This document shows positions 37,984 through 47,334 of a DNA stretch of 64,000 bases, one piece after another. Location: NCBI GenBank assembly GCA_017302615.1, contig JAFLDB010000001.1, positions 248,001-312,000 of the forward strand, written 5' to 3'. How positions within the stretch are numbered: position 1 is the stretch's first letter; each line of letters starts with the position of its first letter. The stretch is from Sphingomonadales bacterium (GTDB lineage Bacteria > Pseudomonadota > Alphaproteobacteria > Sphingomonadales > Sphingomonadaceae). The notes below the pieces were generated by a model. That model ran no database searches. It was given only the letters and a program-made list of their open reading frames with translations, and was not told the DNA's origin. Both the position numbers and the translations under genes were made by a program.

Positions 37984-38053
37984 GTCATCCCCGCGCAGGC
38001 GGGGATCCATGGCGCGGCAGTAGACCATGGATTCCCGCCTGCGCGGGAATGAC
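37984..38053. repeat. REP-like palindromic repeat
   Basis: Two 29-base arms (37984-38012 and 38025-38053) are inverted copies with two mismatches, both compatible with G-U pairing in RNA, and a 12-base loop. The core (CCCGCGCAGGCGGG) is a widely dispersed proteobacterial repeat that I recognise; its antisense reading begins MDSRLRGND, a common annotation artefact. It lies between rph and rdgB and could stabilise the upstream mRNA. Confidence 0.8.
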
Positions 38054-38068
38054 GAGGCACTGGATAAG

Positions 38069-38695
38069 ATGAAAAAGCTCGGCTCTGAAACGCTGGTCAT
38101 CGCCACCCATAACGCGGGCAAGCTGAAAGAGATTTCGTCCCTGCTGGCGCCCTATGGGCTGAACTGCATTTCGGCAGGGTCGCTCGGCCTGCCCGAACCG
38201 GCCGAGACGGGCACGACATTCATCGAGAACGCCCTGATCAAGGCCCGTGCCGCGGCCGAGGCTTCGGGCCTGCCGGCGCTGGCCGACGATTCCGGGCTGT
38301 GCGTCGATGCGCTGGGCGGGCGGCCCGGCGTCTACACCGCCGACTGGGCCGAACGGCAGTGGTTTGAAGGCGCGCCCGGGCGCGACTGGTATATGGCCAT
38401 GGGCAAGGTCGAGGGGCTGCTGTGCGAGCTTGGCCCGGATACCGACCGCTCCGGCCATTTCGCCTGCGTGCTGGCGATCGCCTGGCCCGACGGGGAAAGC
38501 GCAGTTTACGAGGGCAAGGTGCAGGGAACGCTGACCTGGCCGCCGCGCGGCACGCTGGGCTTCGGCTATGATCCGGTGTTCGTCCCGCAGGGCCGCGACC
38601 AGACCTTTGCCGAGATCGATCCGGAAGAAAAGCACCGGATCAGCCACCGCGCCGCCGCTTTCGCGCTGCTGGTGGCGGAACAGTTCGGCGGCTGA
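38069..38695 (+). CDS. rdgB: dITP/XTP pyrophosphatase (RdgB/HAM1)
   Basis: Removes non-canonical purine triphosphates from the nucleotide pool. [10 protein letters not shown] at the N-terminus and [20 protein letters not shown] are HAM1 hallmarks, with [15 protein letters not shown] and [10 protein letters not shown] near the end. ATG 38069 gives 208 aa; the upstream in-frame ATG (38027) lies inside the palindromic repeat and is rejected. Its stop abuts the stop of the convergent SCP gene. Confidence 0.96.
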   Translation: MKKLGSETLVIATHNAGKLKEISSLLAPYGLNCISAGSLGLPEPAETGTTFIENALIKARAAAEASGLPALADDSGLCVDALGGRPGVYTADWAERQWFEGAPGRDWYMAMGKVEGLLCELGPDTDRSGHFACVLAIAWPDGESAVYEGKVQGTLTWPPRGTLGFGYDPVFVPQGRDQTFAEIDPEEKHRISHRAAAFALLVAEQFGG

Positions 38696-39196
38696 TCAGG
38701 GCACGTTCTGCCCGCGCACGTTGCCGGCCGGGTAATACCGGCAAACCAGGATATCGCGGCCATTGGCCATGCTGGTGGCGCAGCCTAGCTGGCTGGTTCC
38801 GGCCCAGATCAGCTGGGTATAGTGCCCGACGTCCTGCCACTTGCCGGTGGTTGAGACCTCGGGGAAGGTACCGGCACGGAAGTACTGCCTTTCCCGAATG
38901 AAGCTGCCGACCATCGCTTCGGGCTGATAATAGCCGCTGGTCCCCATCCACAGGTTCTCGCCGGCGCCGAACCGTTCTTTAGAATGCTCGAACACCCCGC
39001 GCCGAGCCAGATCGTCGGCCCAGACCCTGGCCTGGGCGGCCAGAACCGGGCTCCACACCAAGGGCTTCACGCCGATCCGGGCGCGTTCCTGGTTGTGGGC
39101 GTCGAGCAACCGCTGCTGGAAACTGCCCGGTGCCTGTGCCGCCACCGGAAACGCCAGCAGCGCGGCAATCAGGGTAAGCAGGCGGGCGGGTTTCAT
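38696..39196 (-). CDS. CAP/SCP-domain secreted protein
   Basis: A 166-aa exported protein of the CAP superfamily. The signal peptide is KPARLLTLIAALLAFPVAAQA. The CAP core follows: DAHNQERARIGVKPLVWSP, WADDLARRGVFEHS, GENLW and the C-terminal GHYTQLIWAGTSQLGCA with the conserved HYTQ/W pattern. Bacterial family members are poorly characterised; some bind lipids or act at the cell surface. ATG 39196 is supported by AAGGAG. It is divergent from hemW. Confidence 0.92.
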   Translation of the reverse strand: MKPARLLTLIAALLAFPVAAQAPGSFQQRLLDAHNQERARIGVKPLVWSPVLAAQARVWADDLARRGVFEHSKERFGAGENLWMGTSGYYQPEAMVGSFIRERQYFRAGTFPEVSTTGKWQDVGHYTQLIWAGTSQLGCATSMANGRDILVCRYYPAGNVRGQNVP

Positions 39197-39242
39197 GGCT
39201 TCTCCTTGACATCGCGCGCTTAAGACCGCCTGAACACGGGCC

Positions 39243-40394
39243 ATGGCCCGCGCGCTTTACATTCACTGGCCGTTCTGCCTCGCAAAGTGTCCCTATTGCG
39301 ATTTCAACAGCCATGTCCGCGATCAGGTGGACCATGCCGCATGGCAGGCCGCGCTGCTTGCCGAAATGCGACACGAACACGCCATTGCCGGCGGCGAAGC
39401 GCTTGATTCCATATTCTTTGGCGGCGGCACGCCCAGCCTGATGCCCCCTGCCCTCGTCGCCGTGCTGCTGGCCGAGGCAGAGCGGCTATGGGGCTTTGCC
39501 GAGGGGATCGAAATCACGCTGGAAGGCAATCCGTCTTCGGTCGAGGCGGCGAACTATGCTGCGCTGGCCGCCTGCGGGATCAACCGCGTGTCACTGGGGC
39601 TGCAATCGCTCGACGGTGCGGCGCTGCGGTTTCTGGGGCGGCTGCACAATGCCGATGAAGGGCTGCGCGCGCTCGACGTGGCCCAGCAGAACTTCGCGCG
39701 GGTCAGCTTCGACCTGATCTATGCCCTGCCCGGGCAAACGCCGCAGCAGTGGGAAGCGCAGTTGGCCCGCGCGCTGGGCTTCGGCACCGGCCACCTCTCG
39801 CTCTACCAACTGACGATCGAGCCGGGAACGCGGTTCGCCACCATGGTCCGCCAGCACGATTTCACCCCGCTGGACGACGATGCCGCCGCCGATCTTTACG
39901 AGCTGGCCGGCAGCATGACCGAGGCCGCCGGATTGCCGGCCTACGAGATCAGCAACTATGCTCGCCCCGGCGAGGAGAGCCGCCATAACCTGACCTACTG
40001 GCGCTATCAGGACTATTGCGGGATCGGCCCCGGCGCGCATGGCCGGCGCGGCGGCATGGCGACGGTGCGGCACAAGAAGCCGGAAAACTGGCTGGCCGCC
40101 GTGGCTGACCGGGGCAGCGGACTGTCGGAAGAACGGGCGCTGACCCCCACCGAGCAGGCCAGCGAAGCCCTGCTGATGGGCCTGCGCCTCCGCGAGGGGA
40201 TCGACCTTGCCGCGCTGGCGGACCGGTTCGGCTTGGCCGGTACCGCGCTGATCGATGCGGACAAGGCCGCGTTCTATGCCAGGCAGAGACTGGTCTGGCA
40301 GGAGGGATCACGGATCGGCGTTACGCCGCAGGGCCTGTCCTTGCTCGACGGATTGCTGGGCGAACTCGTCCGGCCCGAACTGGTGGCCGGATGA
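39243..40394 (+). CDS. hemW: HemW-type radical SAM protein (heme chaperone)
   Basis: A radical SAM protein with the cluster motif CLAKCPYCDFNSH. The residue after CPYCD is F rather than the cysteine of genuine HemN, which points to HemW, a heme-inserting chaperone, and not to coproporphyrinogen oxidase. Other family motifs are FFGGGTPSLMPP, LEGNPSSVE and NRVSLGLQSLD. Length 383 aa is typical. xerC starts inside its stop codon (ATGA overlap 40391-40394). Confidence 0.92.
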   Translation: MARALYIHWPFCLAKCPYCDFNSHVRDQVDHAAWQAALLAEMRHEHAIAGGEALDSIFFGGGTPSLMPPALVAVLLAEAERLWGFAEGIEITLEGNPSSVEAANYAALAACGINRVSLGLQSLDGAALRFLGRLHNADEGLRALDVAQQNFARVSFDLIYALPGQTPQQWEAQLARALGFGTGHLSLYQLTIEPGTRFATMVRQHDFTPLDDDAAADLYELAGSMTEAAGLPAYEISNYARPGEESRHNLTYWRYQDYCGIGPGAHGRRGGMATVRHKKPENWLAAVADRGSGLSEERALTPTEQASEALLMGLRLREGIDLAALADRFGLAGTALIDADKAAFYARQRLVWQEGSRIGVTPQGLSLLDGLLGELVRPELVAG

Positions 40395-41287
40395 CCCGCG
40401 CCGACCTGCTGGAGGCGTGGCACGCCCACCTTGCCGAAGGCCGTCGCCGTTCTCCCCATACGGTGCGGGCCTATGTCGCCACGGCGGCGCGGCTGCTTGA
40501 TACGGTTGCGGTCGATGACTGGGGTACCCTTGCGCGGATTGATACCGGTGTGCTGCGCCAACAGCTCGCTCGCCGCCGGGCCGACGGATTGACCAATGCC
40601 AGCACCGCGCGGGAATTGTCGGCCTTGAAAGGCTTCATCGCTTTTGCCCGGCACCAGGCCGGGATGGCCGATCCCGCCCCGCCCCGGATGCGCGGGCCGC
40701 GGGTGAAGAAGGGAATTCCCCGTCCGGTCACGCCCGACGAAGCGGTCAATCTCGCCGTTTCGGTGGAGGAAGAGGCAAGTGCCGAATGGATCGGGTCGCG
40801 CGACCGGGCCGTCTTGATGCTGCTCTATGGCGCCGGTCTGCGGATTGCCGAAGCCCTGAGCCTGAGCGGTGGAGCCCTGCCCCTGGGCGAGACGCTGGTG
40901 GTGACCGGAAAGGGCGGGAAGCAGCGGGTTGTCCCGATCCTGCCGCTGGTCCGCGACGCTGTGGCCGACTATGCCGCCAAGTGCCCCTGGCCCCTGCCCA
41001 AGGACGGGCCGCTGTTCCGCGGGGCCAAGGGCGGGCCGCTGTCTCAAGGGATGGTCCAGAAGGCGATGGCACGGGCACGGATAGCACTTGGCCTGCCGGC
41101 CAGTGCGACACCGCATGCACTTCGGCACTCCTTCGCGACCCACCTGCTGGGAGCGGGGGCCGATCTGCGCAGTTTGCAGGAGCTGCTGGGCCACGCCAGC
41201 CTGGGTTCGACCCAGATCTACACCAAGGTCGATGCCGCGACGCTGCTAGACGTTTATCGTCACGCCCACCCGCGTGAAACGGGCTAG
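40391..41287 (+). CDS. xerC: Tyrosine recombinase XerC/XerD
   Basis: A 298-aa site-specific recombinase resolving chromosome dimers at dif. The SAM-like N-terminal domain (SPHTVRAYVATAARLL) precedes the catalytic domain with all expected residues: R in YGAGLRIAEAL, K in GKGGKQR, HxxR in HALRHSFATHLL, H in LLGHASLG and the nucleophile Y in TQIYTKV. It is coupled to hemW. Lack of adjacent phage or integron genes argues for a housekeeping recombinase; XerC versus XerD is judged from general similarity and is uncertain. Confidence 0.88.
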   Translation: MTRADLLEAWHAHLAEGRRRSPHTVRAYVATAARLLDTVAVDDWGTLARIDTGVLRQQLARRRADGLTNASTARELSALKGFIAFARHQAGMADPAPPRMRGPRVKKGIPRPVTPDEAVNLAVSVEEEASAEWIGSRDRAVLMLLYGAGLRIAEALSLSGGALPLGETLVVTGKGGKQRVVPILPLVRDAVADYAAKCPWPLPKDGPLFRGAKGGPLSQGMVQKAMARARIALGLPASATPHALRHSFATHLLGAGADLRSLQELLGHASLGSTQIYTKVDAATLLDVYRHAHPRETG

Positions 41288-41883
41288 CCCTTCGGCTTCC
41301 AGGTAACGACCCGCCACAGGTAGGTCAGCACGATCAGCGCGATCACCCCGGTGGACAGCGGGCCGAGCCATTTCTCGACATCCTGGAACTGCGATCCGAG
41401 GAAATAGCCGGCCCCGGCCAGCGCCGCGCTCCAGCCCAGAGTGCCGATGGTCGAGAACACCAGGAACCGCCGCAGCGACATCTTGAACAGCCCGGCCGGG
41501 ATCGAGATCAGCGAGCGCAGCGTCGGGATCATCCGCGCGACCAGCACGATGATCGAGCCGTGCTTTTCGAACAATCGCTCCCCGCGCTCGATCTCGTCCC
41601 AGTCCAGCGTCAACCAGCGGCTGAACCGGTCGATGAACACATGCAACCGTGCCTCACCGAACTTGATCGCCAGCCAGTACCAAAACCAGTTGCCCAGCAT
41701 CGCGCCGGCGGTGCCGGCCAGGATCGTGCCTTCCAGCGTCATGGTGCCGCGCGCGGCCGAAACCCCGGCCACGGTCATGATCACTTCGGACGGAACCGGC
41801 GGGAAGACCGTTTCCAGCAGCATCAGCAGGGCCACACCCCAGTAACCGGCCCAGTCGACGAGCCGGATGATCCAGTCTTCCAT
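41284..41883 (-). CDS. DedA family membrane protein
   Basis: A 199-aa inner-membrane protein of the DedA/VTT family, implicated in lipid-carrier flipping and envelope homeostasis. Features are VFPPVPSEVIMTVAG near the N-terminus, NWFWYWLAIKFG, the amphipathic HGSIIVLVARMIPTLRSLISIPAG and several hydrophobic helices. Its 3' end overlaps the convergent xerC by four bases. gshB lies eight bases upstream, so they are likely cotranscribed. Confidence 0.92.
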   Translation of the reverse strand: MEDWIIRLVDWAGYWGVALLMLLETVFPPVPSEVIMTVAGVSAARGTMTLEGTILAGTAGAMLGNWFWYWLAIKFGEARLHVFIDRFSRWLTLDWDEIERGERLFEKHGSIIVLVARMIPTLRSLISIPAGLFKMSLRRFLVFSTIGTLGWSAALAGAGYFLGSQFQDVEKWLGPLSTGVIALIVLTYLWRVVTWKPKG

Positions 41884-41890
41884 GATGTCC

Positions 41891-42856
41891 TCAGCTTGCC
41901 CGGGCCGCCTGCAGCCGCGCTTCGATCGCGTCCCAGATCCGGGCCGGGGTGTTGGTGCCGTTGAACCGGTCGATTGCCATGATCCCGGTCGGCGACGTCA
42001 CGTTGATCTCGGTCAGCCACTTGCCGCCGATCACGTCGATCCCGACAAAGATCAGCCCGCGCTCCTTCAGCGCCGGACCCAGCGCGGCGCAGATTTCCTC
42101 TTCGCGCGCGTTGAGCGTGGTCGGCTCGGCATAGCCGCCCGCCGCCAGGTTGGAGCGGAACTCCCCTTCCCCAGGCCGCCGGTTGATCGCCCCTGCTATC
42201 TCGCCATCGACCAGTACGATGCGCTTGTCGCCCTCACTGATTTCGGGAAGAAACGGCTGGAACATGTGCGGTTCGACCCAGGCATTGTCGAACAGCTCGA
42301 TCAGCGCGCCGAGGTTCGATCCGTCGGCAGGGATCCGCACCACCGCCTTGCCGCCGTTGCCGTGCAGCGGCTTCATCACCAGATCGCCGGGATGGCGGGC
42401 ATGGAAATCGCGCACGTCCTCGATCCGCCGGGCAATCAGCGTCGGCGGCATGAAGTGCGCAAAATCGAGCACGAAGACCTTTTCCGGAGCATTGCGGACC
42501 GATGCCGGATCGTTGACCACCAGCGTCTGCCCCTCAAGCCGCTCCAGCAGGTGGGTGGCCGTGATATAGGACAGGTCGAACGGCGGATCCTGACGCATCA
42601 GCACCACGTCCACATCCTTGACGAGGTCAATCCGGCGGTGTTCGTCGCGGGTAAAGTGATCGCCCACCACCCGCTGCACCGTCACCGGCGCGGCCCAGGC
42701 GGTCAGGCGGCCGCTTTCATAGGCCAGGGTCTGCACCCCATATTCGAACACCGTGTGGCCGCGCGCTTGCGCCGCCTCGATCAGGGCAAAGCTCGAATCC
42801 CCGGCAATGTTGATGCTTTCCAGCGGGTCCATCTGGACGGCGACACGAAGGGTCAT
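41891..42856 (-). CDS. gshB: Glutathione synthetase
   Basis: ATP-grasp enzyme joining gamma-Glu-Cys and glycine. The start RVAVQMDPLESINIAGDSSF, MRQDPPFDLSYITATHLLE, LVMKPLHGNGGKAV (ATP-grasp loop), EPHMFQPFLPEISEGDKRIVLVDGE and ITEINVTSPTG-type end are diagnostic. Length 321 aa is normal. It is upstream of dedA and downstream of yraN, in a minus-strand group with rsmI. Confidence 0.95.
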   Translation of the reverse strand: MTLRVAVQMDPLESINIAGDSSFALIEAAQARGHTVFEYGVQTLAYESGRLTAWAAPVTVQRVVGDHFTRDEHRRIDLVKDVDVVLMRQDPPFDLSYITATHLLERLEGQTLVVNDPASVRNAPEKVFVLDFAHFMPPTLIARRIEDVRDFHARHPGDLVMKPLHGNGGKAVVRIPADGSNLGALIELFDNAWVEPHMFQPFLPEISEGDKRIVLVDGEIAGAINRRPGEGEFRSNLAAGGYAEPTTLNAREEEICAALGPALKERGLIFVGIDVIGGKWLTEINVTSPTGIMAIDRFNGTNTPARIWDAIEARLQAARAS

Positions 42857-42872
42857 GCGGACTTGGCTCCAA

Positions 42873-43226
42873 TCACAGCATCAATGCGTTCGCCATGTGG
42901 CGCGGCAATCGCCCCGGCGCAAGGAGGAGCACGTCGATCCGTTGCTCGTCCGCGCCATTTGCGTAACGGTGAGCGACAGCTTCGGCGGCGGCGGCCACCC
43001 TTTGCAGGCGGTAGGCATCGATGGCCGTATCAAGATCGGCGGCGCTGGCCCGCCACTTGACTTCGACGAAAGCCACCACCCGACCGCGTCGGGCAATCAG
43101 GTCGATCTCGCCGCGCGGGGTCTTGACCCGCCGGGCAAGAATGCGCCAGCCCTTCAGCCGCAGATACCAGGCCGCCAGCGCCTCGCCGCGCCGGCCGCGG
43201 GCCTCGCGCTCGGCGCGGGTGTTCAT
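42873..43226 (-). CDS. yraN: YraN/UPF0102 family nuclease-like protein
   Basis: A 117-aa restriction-nuclease-fold protein. GRRGEALAAWYLRLKGW, EIDLIARRG and AFVEVKWR provide the (E)xD...ExK catalytic pattern. Function is unproven, though the family is usually next to rsmI. It starts inside the rsmI stop (ATGA overlap 43223-43226). The link of yraN, rsmI and an LpoA-like gene mirrors the yraL-lpoA-yraN neighbourhood of E. coli. Confidence 0.92.
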   Translation of the reverse strand: MNTRAEREARGRRGEALAAWYLRLKGWRILARRVKTPRGEIDLIARRGRVVAFVEVKWRASAADLDTAIDAYRLQRVAAAAEAVAHRYANGADEQRIDVLLLAPGRLPRHMANALML

Positions 43227-44050
43227 TTCAACTCCAGCGCCCGGGCATAAAGCGCCTTGCGATCAAGCCCGGTCGCGCGGGCCACTTCGGCGGCAGCCTG
43301 GCTGGCCTTCAGGGTCTTCAGAGCCTCGATCAGCAAGGCATCGGCATCTTCCGCACTGGTTTCCGTTTCGCCCGGCGGGCCGACGACCAGCACGATCTCT
43401 CCCTTGGGCGGGTGAGCCGCATAGTGCGCGATCAGGTCCTCGGGCGATCCGCTGCGGCATTCCTCGTAAAGCTTGGTCAGCTCGCGCGCGACGGCCACTT
43501 CGCGGCCCGGCAGCACCTCGCCAATCGCCGCCAGCGCATCAGCCAGGCGCGGCGCGGTTTCATAGAACACCAGCGTCGCCTTGACCGGAGCCAGCTCCGC
43601 CAGAACCTCGGCCCGGGCCTTGGCCTTGGCCGGCAGGAACCCGGCAAACAGGAACCGGTCGCTGGGCAGGCCCGCCAGCGTCAGCGCGACAATCGCCGCG
43701 CTGGGGCCGGGGATCGAGGTGACCGCAATCCCCATGTCGCGCGCGGCGCGGACCAGCTTGTAACCGGGATCGGAAATCAGCGGCGTACCGGCATCGCTGA
43801 CCAGCGCCACCGGCTGCTCTGCCGCCAAAGCCAGCAAGTGATCGCGGGTCGCGTCGCTGGCGTGATCGTCATAGCGGATCAGCCGGACCTTGCGGCCGAT
43901 GTGCTGCATCAGCTTGCCGGTAACGCGGGTATCCTCGCAGGCCACCGCAGCCACGGCACCGAGTACCGCGCTGGCACGCATTGAAATATCACCCAGATTG
44001 CCAATCGGCGTGGCGACAATGTAGAGACCGGGGGCAAGCGTTTGATCCAT
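43223..44050 (-). CDS. rsmI: 16S rRNA (cytidine-1402-2'-O)-methyltransferase
   Basis: RsmI methylates C1402 in the ribosomal decoding centre. The signature LYIVATPIGNLGDIS, ACEDTRVTGKL, LVSDAGTPLISDPGYKLV and GPSAAIVALTLAGLPSD are all present. ATG 44050 gives 275 aa; an in-frame ATG at 44062 would add four. The frame remains open far upstream, but that part is antisense to the LpoA-like gene. Divergent from the latter. Confidence 0.95.
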   Translation of the reverse strand: MDQTLAPGLYIVATPIGNLGDISMRASAVLGAVAAVACEDTRVTGKLMQHIGRKVRLIRYDDHASDATRDHLLALAAEQPVALVSDAGTPLISDPGYKLVRAARDMGIAVTSIPGPSAAIVALTLAGLPSDRFLFAGFLPAKAKARAEVLAELAPVKATLVFYETAPRLADALAAIGEVLPGREVAVARELTKLYEECRSGSPEDLIAHYAAHPPKGEIVLVVGPPGETETSAEDADALLIEALKTLKASQAAAEVARATGLDRKALYARALELK

Positions 44051-44089
44051 CGGCGCTACCATGGACCGCAGACTGGGGAGCGACAAGGG

Positions 44090-45244
44090 ATGATCGAGGC
44101 AGGAACCACCCGCAGGGCTTTGGTGCTGATGCTGGGCGTGGCCATGGTTGCGGGATGCAAGGTGATCCCCAAGGGCGCGCCTGCCCCCACTCCGGAACCT
44201 TCCCCGGGTGAAAGCCTGCCGCAGGACAAGGCCCGCCACCGCGTGGCGCTGCTGGTGCCACTGACCGGAAGCAATGCCGCCCTTGGCCAGTCGATCGCCA
44301 ACGCGACAACCATGGCGATCCTGGATACCAACGCCCAGAACATCCGCATCACCAGCTACGACACGGCGGCCACCGGCGGCGCGGCCGGGGCCGCGCGGCA
44401 GGCGCTGGCCGATGGCAACAAGCTGATCCTCGGCCCGCTGGAAGCGGTCGAGACGGGCGCAGTGGCGGCAGTCGCCCGCCCGGCCAAGGTGCCGCTGATC
44501 ACCTTCTCCGGCGATGCCCAGGTGGCCGCGCGCGACACCTTTGTGATGGGCAGTTCCACCACCCAGTCGATCGACCGGGTGGTCAGTTTCGCCATCGACA
44601 AGGGCGTGACCCGCTTTGCCCTGCTGGCCCCCAAGACCGAGCACGGGCGCGAGGCGGGGCTGGCTTTCAGCGCCGCGGTGCGCGCCGCGGGCGGCACGGT
44701 GGTGGCCAGCGACAGCTATGACCGGGGCAACAATTCGATTCTCAGTGCGGCATCCCGGCTAAAGGCCAAGGGCGGCTATCAGGCCGTGCTGATCGCCGAT
44801 TCCGCCCGCTATGCCGCCCAGGCCGCACCGCGCCTCAAAAGTGCCGGGGCCGCGAGCCCGCGCATCCTGGGCACCGAACTGTGGAGCGGCGATCCCCTGG
44901 CCAGCAGCACGCCGGCCCTGCGCGGGGCATGGTTCGCGGCCATTTCCGACAGCCGTTTCCGCCAGTTTGCCACCAGCTATACCGCCCGCTTCGGCGGTGC
45001 CCCCTATCGCCAGGCTACGCTGGGCTATGACGCGGTCCTGCTGACCGTGCGGATCGCGCGTGACTGGAAACCGGGCAGCGCCTTTCCCTATGCGGTAATG
45101 GCCGATCCGGGCGGGTTCCTGGGGCTGGACGGACCGTTCCGGTTCCTGCCCAGCGGCGAAGGTCAACGTGCGCTGGAAGTGCGCGAAACGCGGGCCGGCG
45201 GGATCACCGTGGTCAGCCCGGCACCGGAAAAGTTCATCGGCTGA
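44090..45244 (+). CDS. Penicillin-binding protein activator, LpoA-like lipoprotein
   Basis: A 384-aa lipoprotein with a periplasmic-binding-protein fold. The signal peptide ends in VAGC. The domain starts HRVALLVPLTGSNAALGQSIANA, like the LpoA C-terminal domain that activates PBP1A. Later RFALLAPKTEHGREAGLAF and ILGTELWSGDP fit. The N-terminal TPR domain of E. coli LpoA is absent. ATG 44090 is backed by GGGGAG/AAGG. Synteny with rsmI and yraN supports the LpoA relationship. Confidence 0.85.
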   Translation: MIEAGTTRRALVLMLGVAMVAGCKVIPKGAPAPTPEPSPGESLPQDKARHRVALLVPLTGSNAALGQSIANATTMAILDTNAQNIRITSYDTAATGGAAGAARQALADGNKLILGPLEAVETGAVAAVARPAKVPLITFSGDAQVAARDTFVMGSSTTQSIDRVVSFAIDKGVTRFALLAPKTEHGREAGLAFSAAVRAAGGTVVASDSYDRGNNSILSAASRLKAKGGYQAVLIADSARYAAQAAPRLKSAGAASPRILGTELWSGDPLASSTPALRGAWFAAISDSRFRQFATSYTARFGGAPYRQATLGYDAVLLTVRIARDWKPGSAFPYAVMADPGGFLGLDGPFRFLPSGEGQRALEVRETRAGGITVVSPAPEKFIG

Positions 45245-45302
45245 CGATAACCGGACGGGCACGCTTGCGCGGCGGAATCCGCGCGTTCTATAGGCGTTCC
45301 CC

Positions 45303-47297
45303 ATGCCCCAAGCCCCCGATGACCTGTTTGACAAGCTGCCCGCCAGTTCGGGCGAATCCTATGACGGCAGCGCGATCGAAGTACTCGAAGGACTGGAGCC
45401 GGTCCGGCGCCGCCCCGGGATGTATATCGGCGGTACGGACGAGCGCGCCTTCCATCACCTCGCCGCCGAAGTGCTCGACAATGCGATGGACGAGGCCGTG
45501 GCCGGCCACGCCAATCGGATCGAGGTGACGCTGGAAGAAGGCAACCGTCTGACCATTACCGACAACGGCCGCGGCATTCCGGTGGATGAACACCCCAAGT
45601 ATCCCGGCAAGTCGGCGCTGGAAGTGATCCTGACCACGCTCCATTCGGGCGGCAAGTTCTCGGGCAAGGCCTATGCCACTTCGGGTGGTCTGCACGGGGT
45701 CGGCGTATCGGTGGTCAATGCCCTGTCCACCCTGACCCGGATCGAAGTGGCGCGGAACAAGGAGCTGTTCGCGCAGGAGTTTTCGCGGGGGGCGCCGACC
45801 GGGCCGTTGCAGCGGCTGGGCGGCACGCCCAACCGGCGCGGCACATCGGTCACCTTCATTCCCGATCCGGAAATCTTCGGGGATGACGCCCGGTTCAAGC
45901 CGGCGCGGCTGTTCCGCCTTGCCCGGTCAAAGGCCTATCTGTTCGCGGGCGTGGAAATCCGCTGGAAATGCGCCGCCTCGCTGACCAGCGAGGAGGTTCC
46001 GGCCGAGGCCGTGTTCCAGTTCCCTGGCGGGCTGGCCGATCATCTGAAGGAACAGATCGGCGCGCGCGAATGCGTCACCTCACAGTTCTTTTCCGGCACC
46101 CAGGACTTCCCGGGCGAGCAGCAGGGCCGGGTTGAATGGGCGATTGCCTGGCCGCTGTGGTCGGACGGTTCCTACTCCTATTACTGCAACACGATCCCGA
46201 CCCCCGACGGCGGCACCCACGAGCAGGGCCTGCGCGCCGCGCTGACCAAGGGTATCCGCGCCTTTGGCGAGCTGGTCGGACAGAAGAAGGCCAAGGACAT
46301 CGCGCCAGAGGACGTGGTGACGGGCAGCGAAGTGATGCTGTCGGTCTTCATCCGCGACCCCCAGTTCCAGAGCCAGACCAAGGACCGGCTGACCAGCCCG
46401 GAAGCCGCCCGCATGGTCGAGAACGCGGTGCGCGATCACTTCGACCATTTCCTCGCCGACAACATGGAGCGCGGCAAGGCACTGCTGGGCGCGGTGATGG
46501 AGCGGATGGACGAGCGCTTGCGCCGCAAGGCGGAGCGCGAGGTCAAGCGCAAGACTGCCACCAACGCCCGCAAGCTGCGCCTGCCCGGCAAGCTGACCGA
46601 CTGCACCGGCGAAGGCGACGCGGAGACCGAGCTGTTCATCGTTGAGGGTGACTCGGCCGGCGGCAGCGCCAAGCAGGCGCGAGACCGCAAGACCCAGGCG
46701 ATCCTGCCAATCCGCGGCAAGATCCTCAACGTCGCCAGCGCAACGGCGGACAAGATCCGCGCCAACAGCGAGATCGGCGATCTGACCCTGGCGCTGGGCT
46801 GCGGCCTCAGGAAAGACTGCAACCCCGACAATCTGCGTTATGACCGGATCATCATCATGACCGACGCGGACGTCGACGGCGCGCATATCGCCACGCTGCT
46901 GATGACGTTCTTTTTCCAGGAGATGCCCGAAGTGGTCCGGCGCGGGCACCTCTACCTTGCGCAGCCGCCGCTCTACCGCCTGACTGCGGGCAAGGAGAGC
47001 GCCTATGCCCGCGACGACGCGCACCGCGCCGAGCTGGAAGCGACGCTGTTCAAAGGCAAGAAGGTGGAAGTGGCCCGGTTCAAGGGCCTGGGCGAGATGA
47101 ACCCGCAGCAATTGCGCGAAACGACCATGGACCCGGCCAAGCGCGGCCTGCTGCGCGTTACCCTGCCGCCGGAGTATGAAGGCCGCGCGGCGGTGAAGGA
47201 ACTGGTCGACCGGCTGATGGGCCGCGATCCGGCCCAGCGCTTCATGTTCATCCAGAACCGCGCCGGGGATATCGACCGCGACCTGATCGACGCCTGA
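45303..47297 (+). CDS. parE: DNA topoisomerase IV subunit B
   Basis: ATPase subunit of topoisomerase IV, which decatenates chromosomes. GHKL motifs are HHLAAEVLDNAMDEA, TDNGRGIPVDEHP and GGLHGVGVSVVNAL. The TOPRIM domain has FIVEGDSAGGSAKQARDR and MTDADVDGAHI, with LPIRGKILNV typical. At 664 aa it is shorter than alphaproteobacterial GyrB (about 800), and KRRPGMYIGGT-like start region fits ParE. A GC-rich hairpin follows the stop. Confidence 0.94.
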   Translation: MPQAPDDLFDKLPASSGESYDGSAIEVLEGLEPVRRRPGMYIGGTDERAFHHLAAEVLDNAMDEAVAGHANRIEVTLEEGNRLTITDNGRGIPVDEHPKYPGKSALEVILTTLHSGGKFSGKAYATSGGLHGVGVSVVNALSTLTRIEVARNKELFAQEFSRGAPTGPLQRLGGTPNRRGTSVTFIPDPEIFGDDARFKPARLFRLARSKAYLFAGVEIRWKCAASLTSEEVPAEAVFQFPGGLADHLKEQIGARECVTSQFFSGTQDFPGEQQGRVEWAIAWPLWSDGSYSYYCNTIPTPDGGTHEQGLRAALTKGIRAFGELVGQKKAKDIAPEDVVTGSEVMLSVFIRDPQFQSQTKDRLTSPEAARMVENAVRDHFDHFLADNMERGKALLGAVMERMDERLRRKAEREVKRKTATNARKLRLPGKLTDCTGEGDAETELFIVEGDSAGGSAKQARDRKTQAILPIRGKILNVASATADKIRANSEIGDLTLALGCGLRKDCNPDNLRYDRIIIMTDADVDGAHIATLLMTFFFQEMPEVVRRGHLYLAQPPLYRLTAGKESAYARDDAHRAELEATLFKGKKVEVARFKGLGEMNPQQLRETTMDPAKRGLLRVTLPPEYEGRAAVKELVDRLMGRDPAQRFMFIQNRAGDIDRDLIDA

Positions 47298-47319
47298 GGC
47301 GGCAGCACCGGCTGCCGCC
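47298..47319. terminator. GC-rich hairpin after parE
   Basis: A perfect 9-bp stem GGCGGCAGC/GCTGCCGCC (47298-47306 with 47311-47319) with a 4-base loop begins at the parE stop. It lies between convergent genes; no T-run follows, so a bidirectional terminator is probable but unproven. Confidence 0.5.
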
Positions 47320-47334
47320 CCGGACGCCTGTGGA

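Noticed and set aside
38027..38068. Upstream ATG adding about 14 residues to RdgB
   Set aside because: It lies inside the palindromic repeat and encodes the well-known artefact sequence MDSRLRGND; RdgB homology starts at 38069.
40391..41287. Tyrosine recombinase as an integrase of a mobile element
   Set aside because: It is a single gene in a conserved housekeeping neighbourhood with no attachment repeats or phage genes. XerC/D is the simpler reading.
44051..44644. N-terminal extension of rsmI by about 200 residues
   Set aside because: RsmI signatures start right after ATG 44050, and the extension is antisense to the LpoA-like gene.
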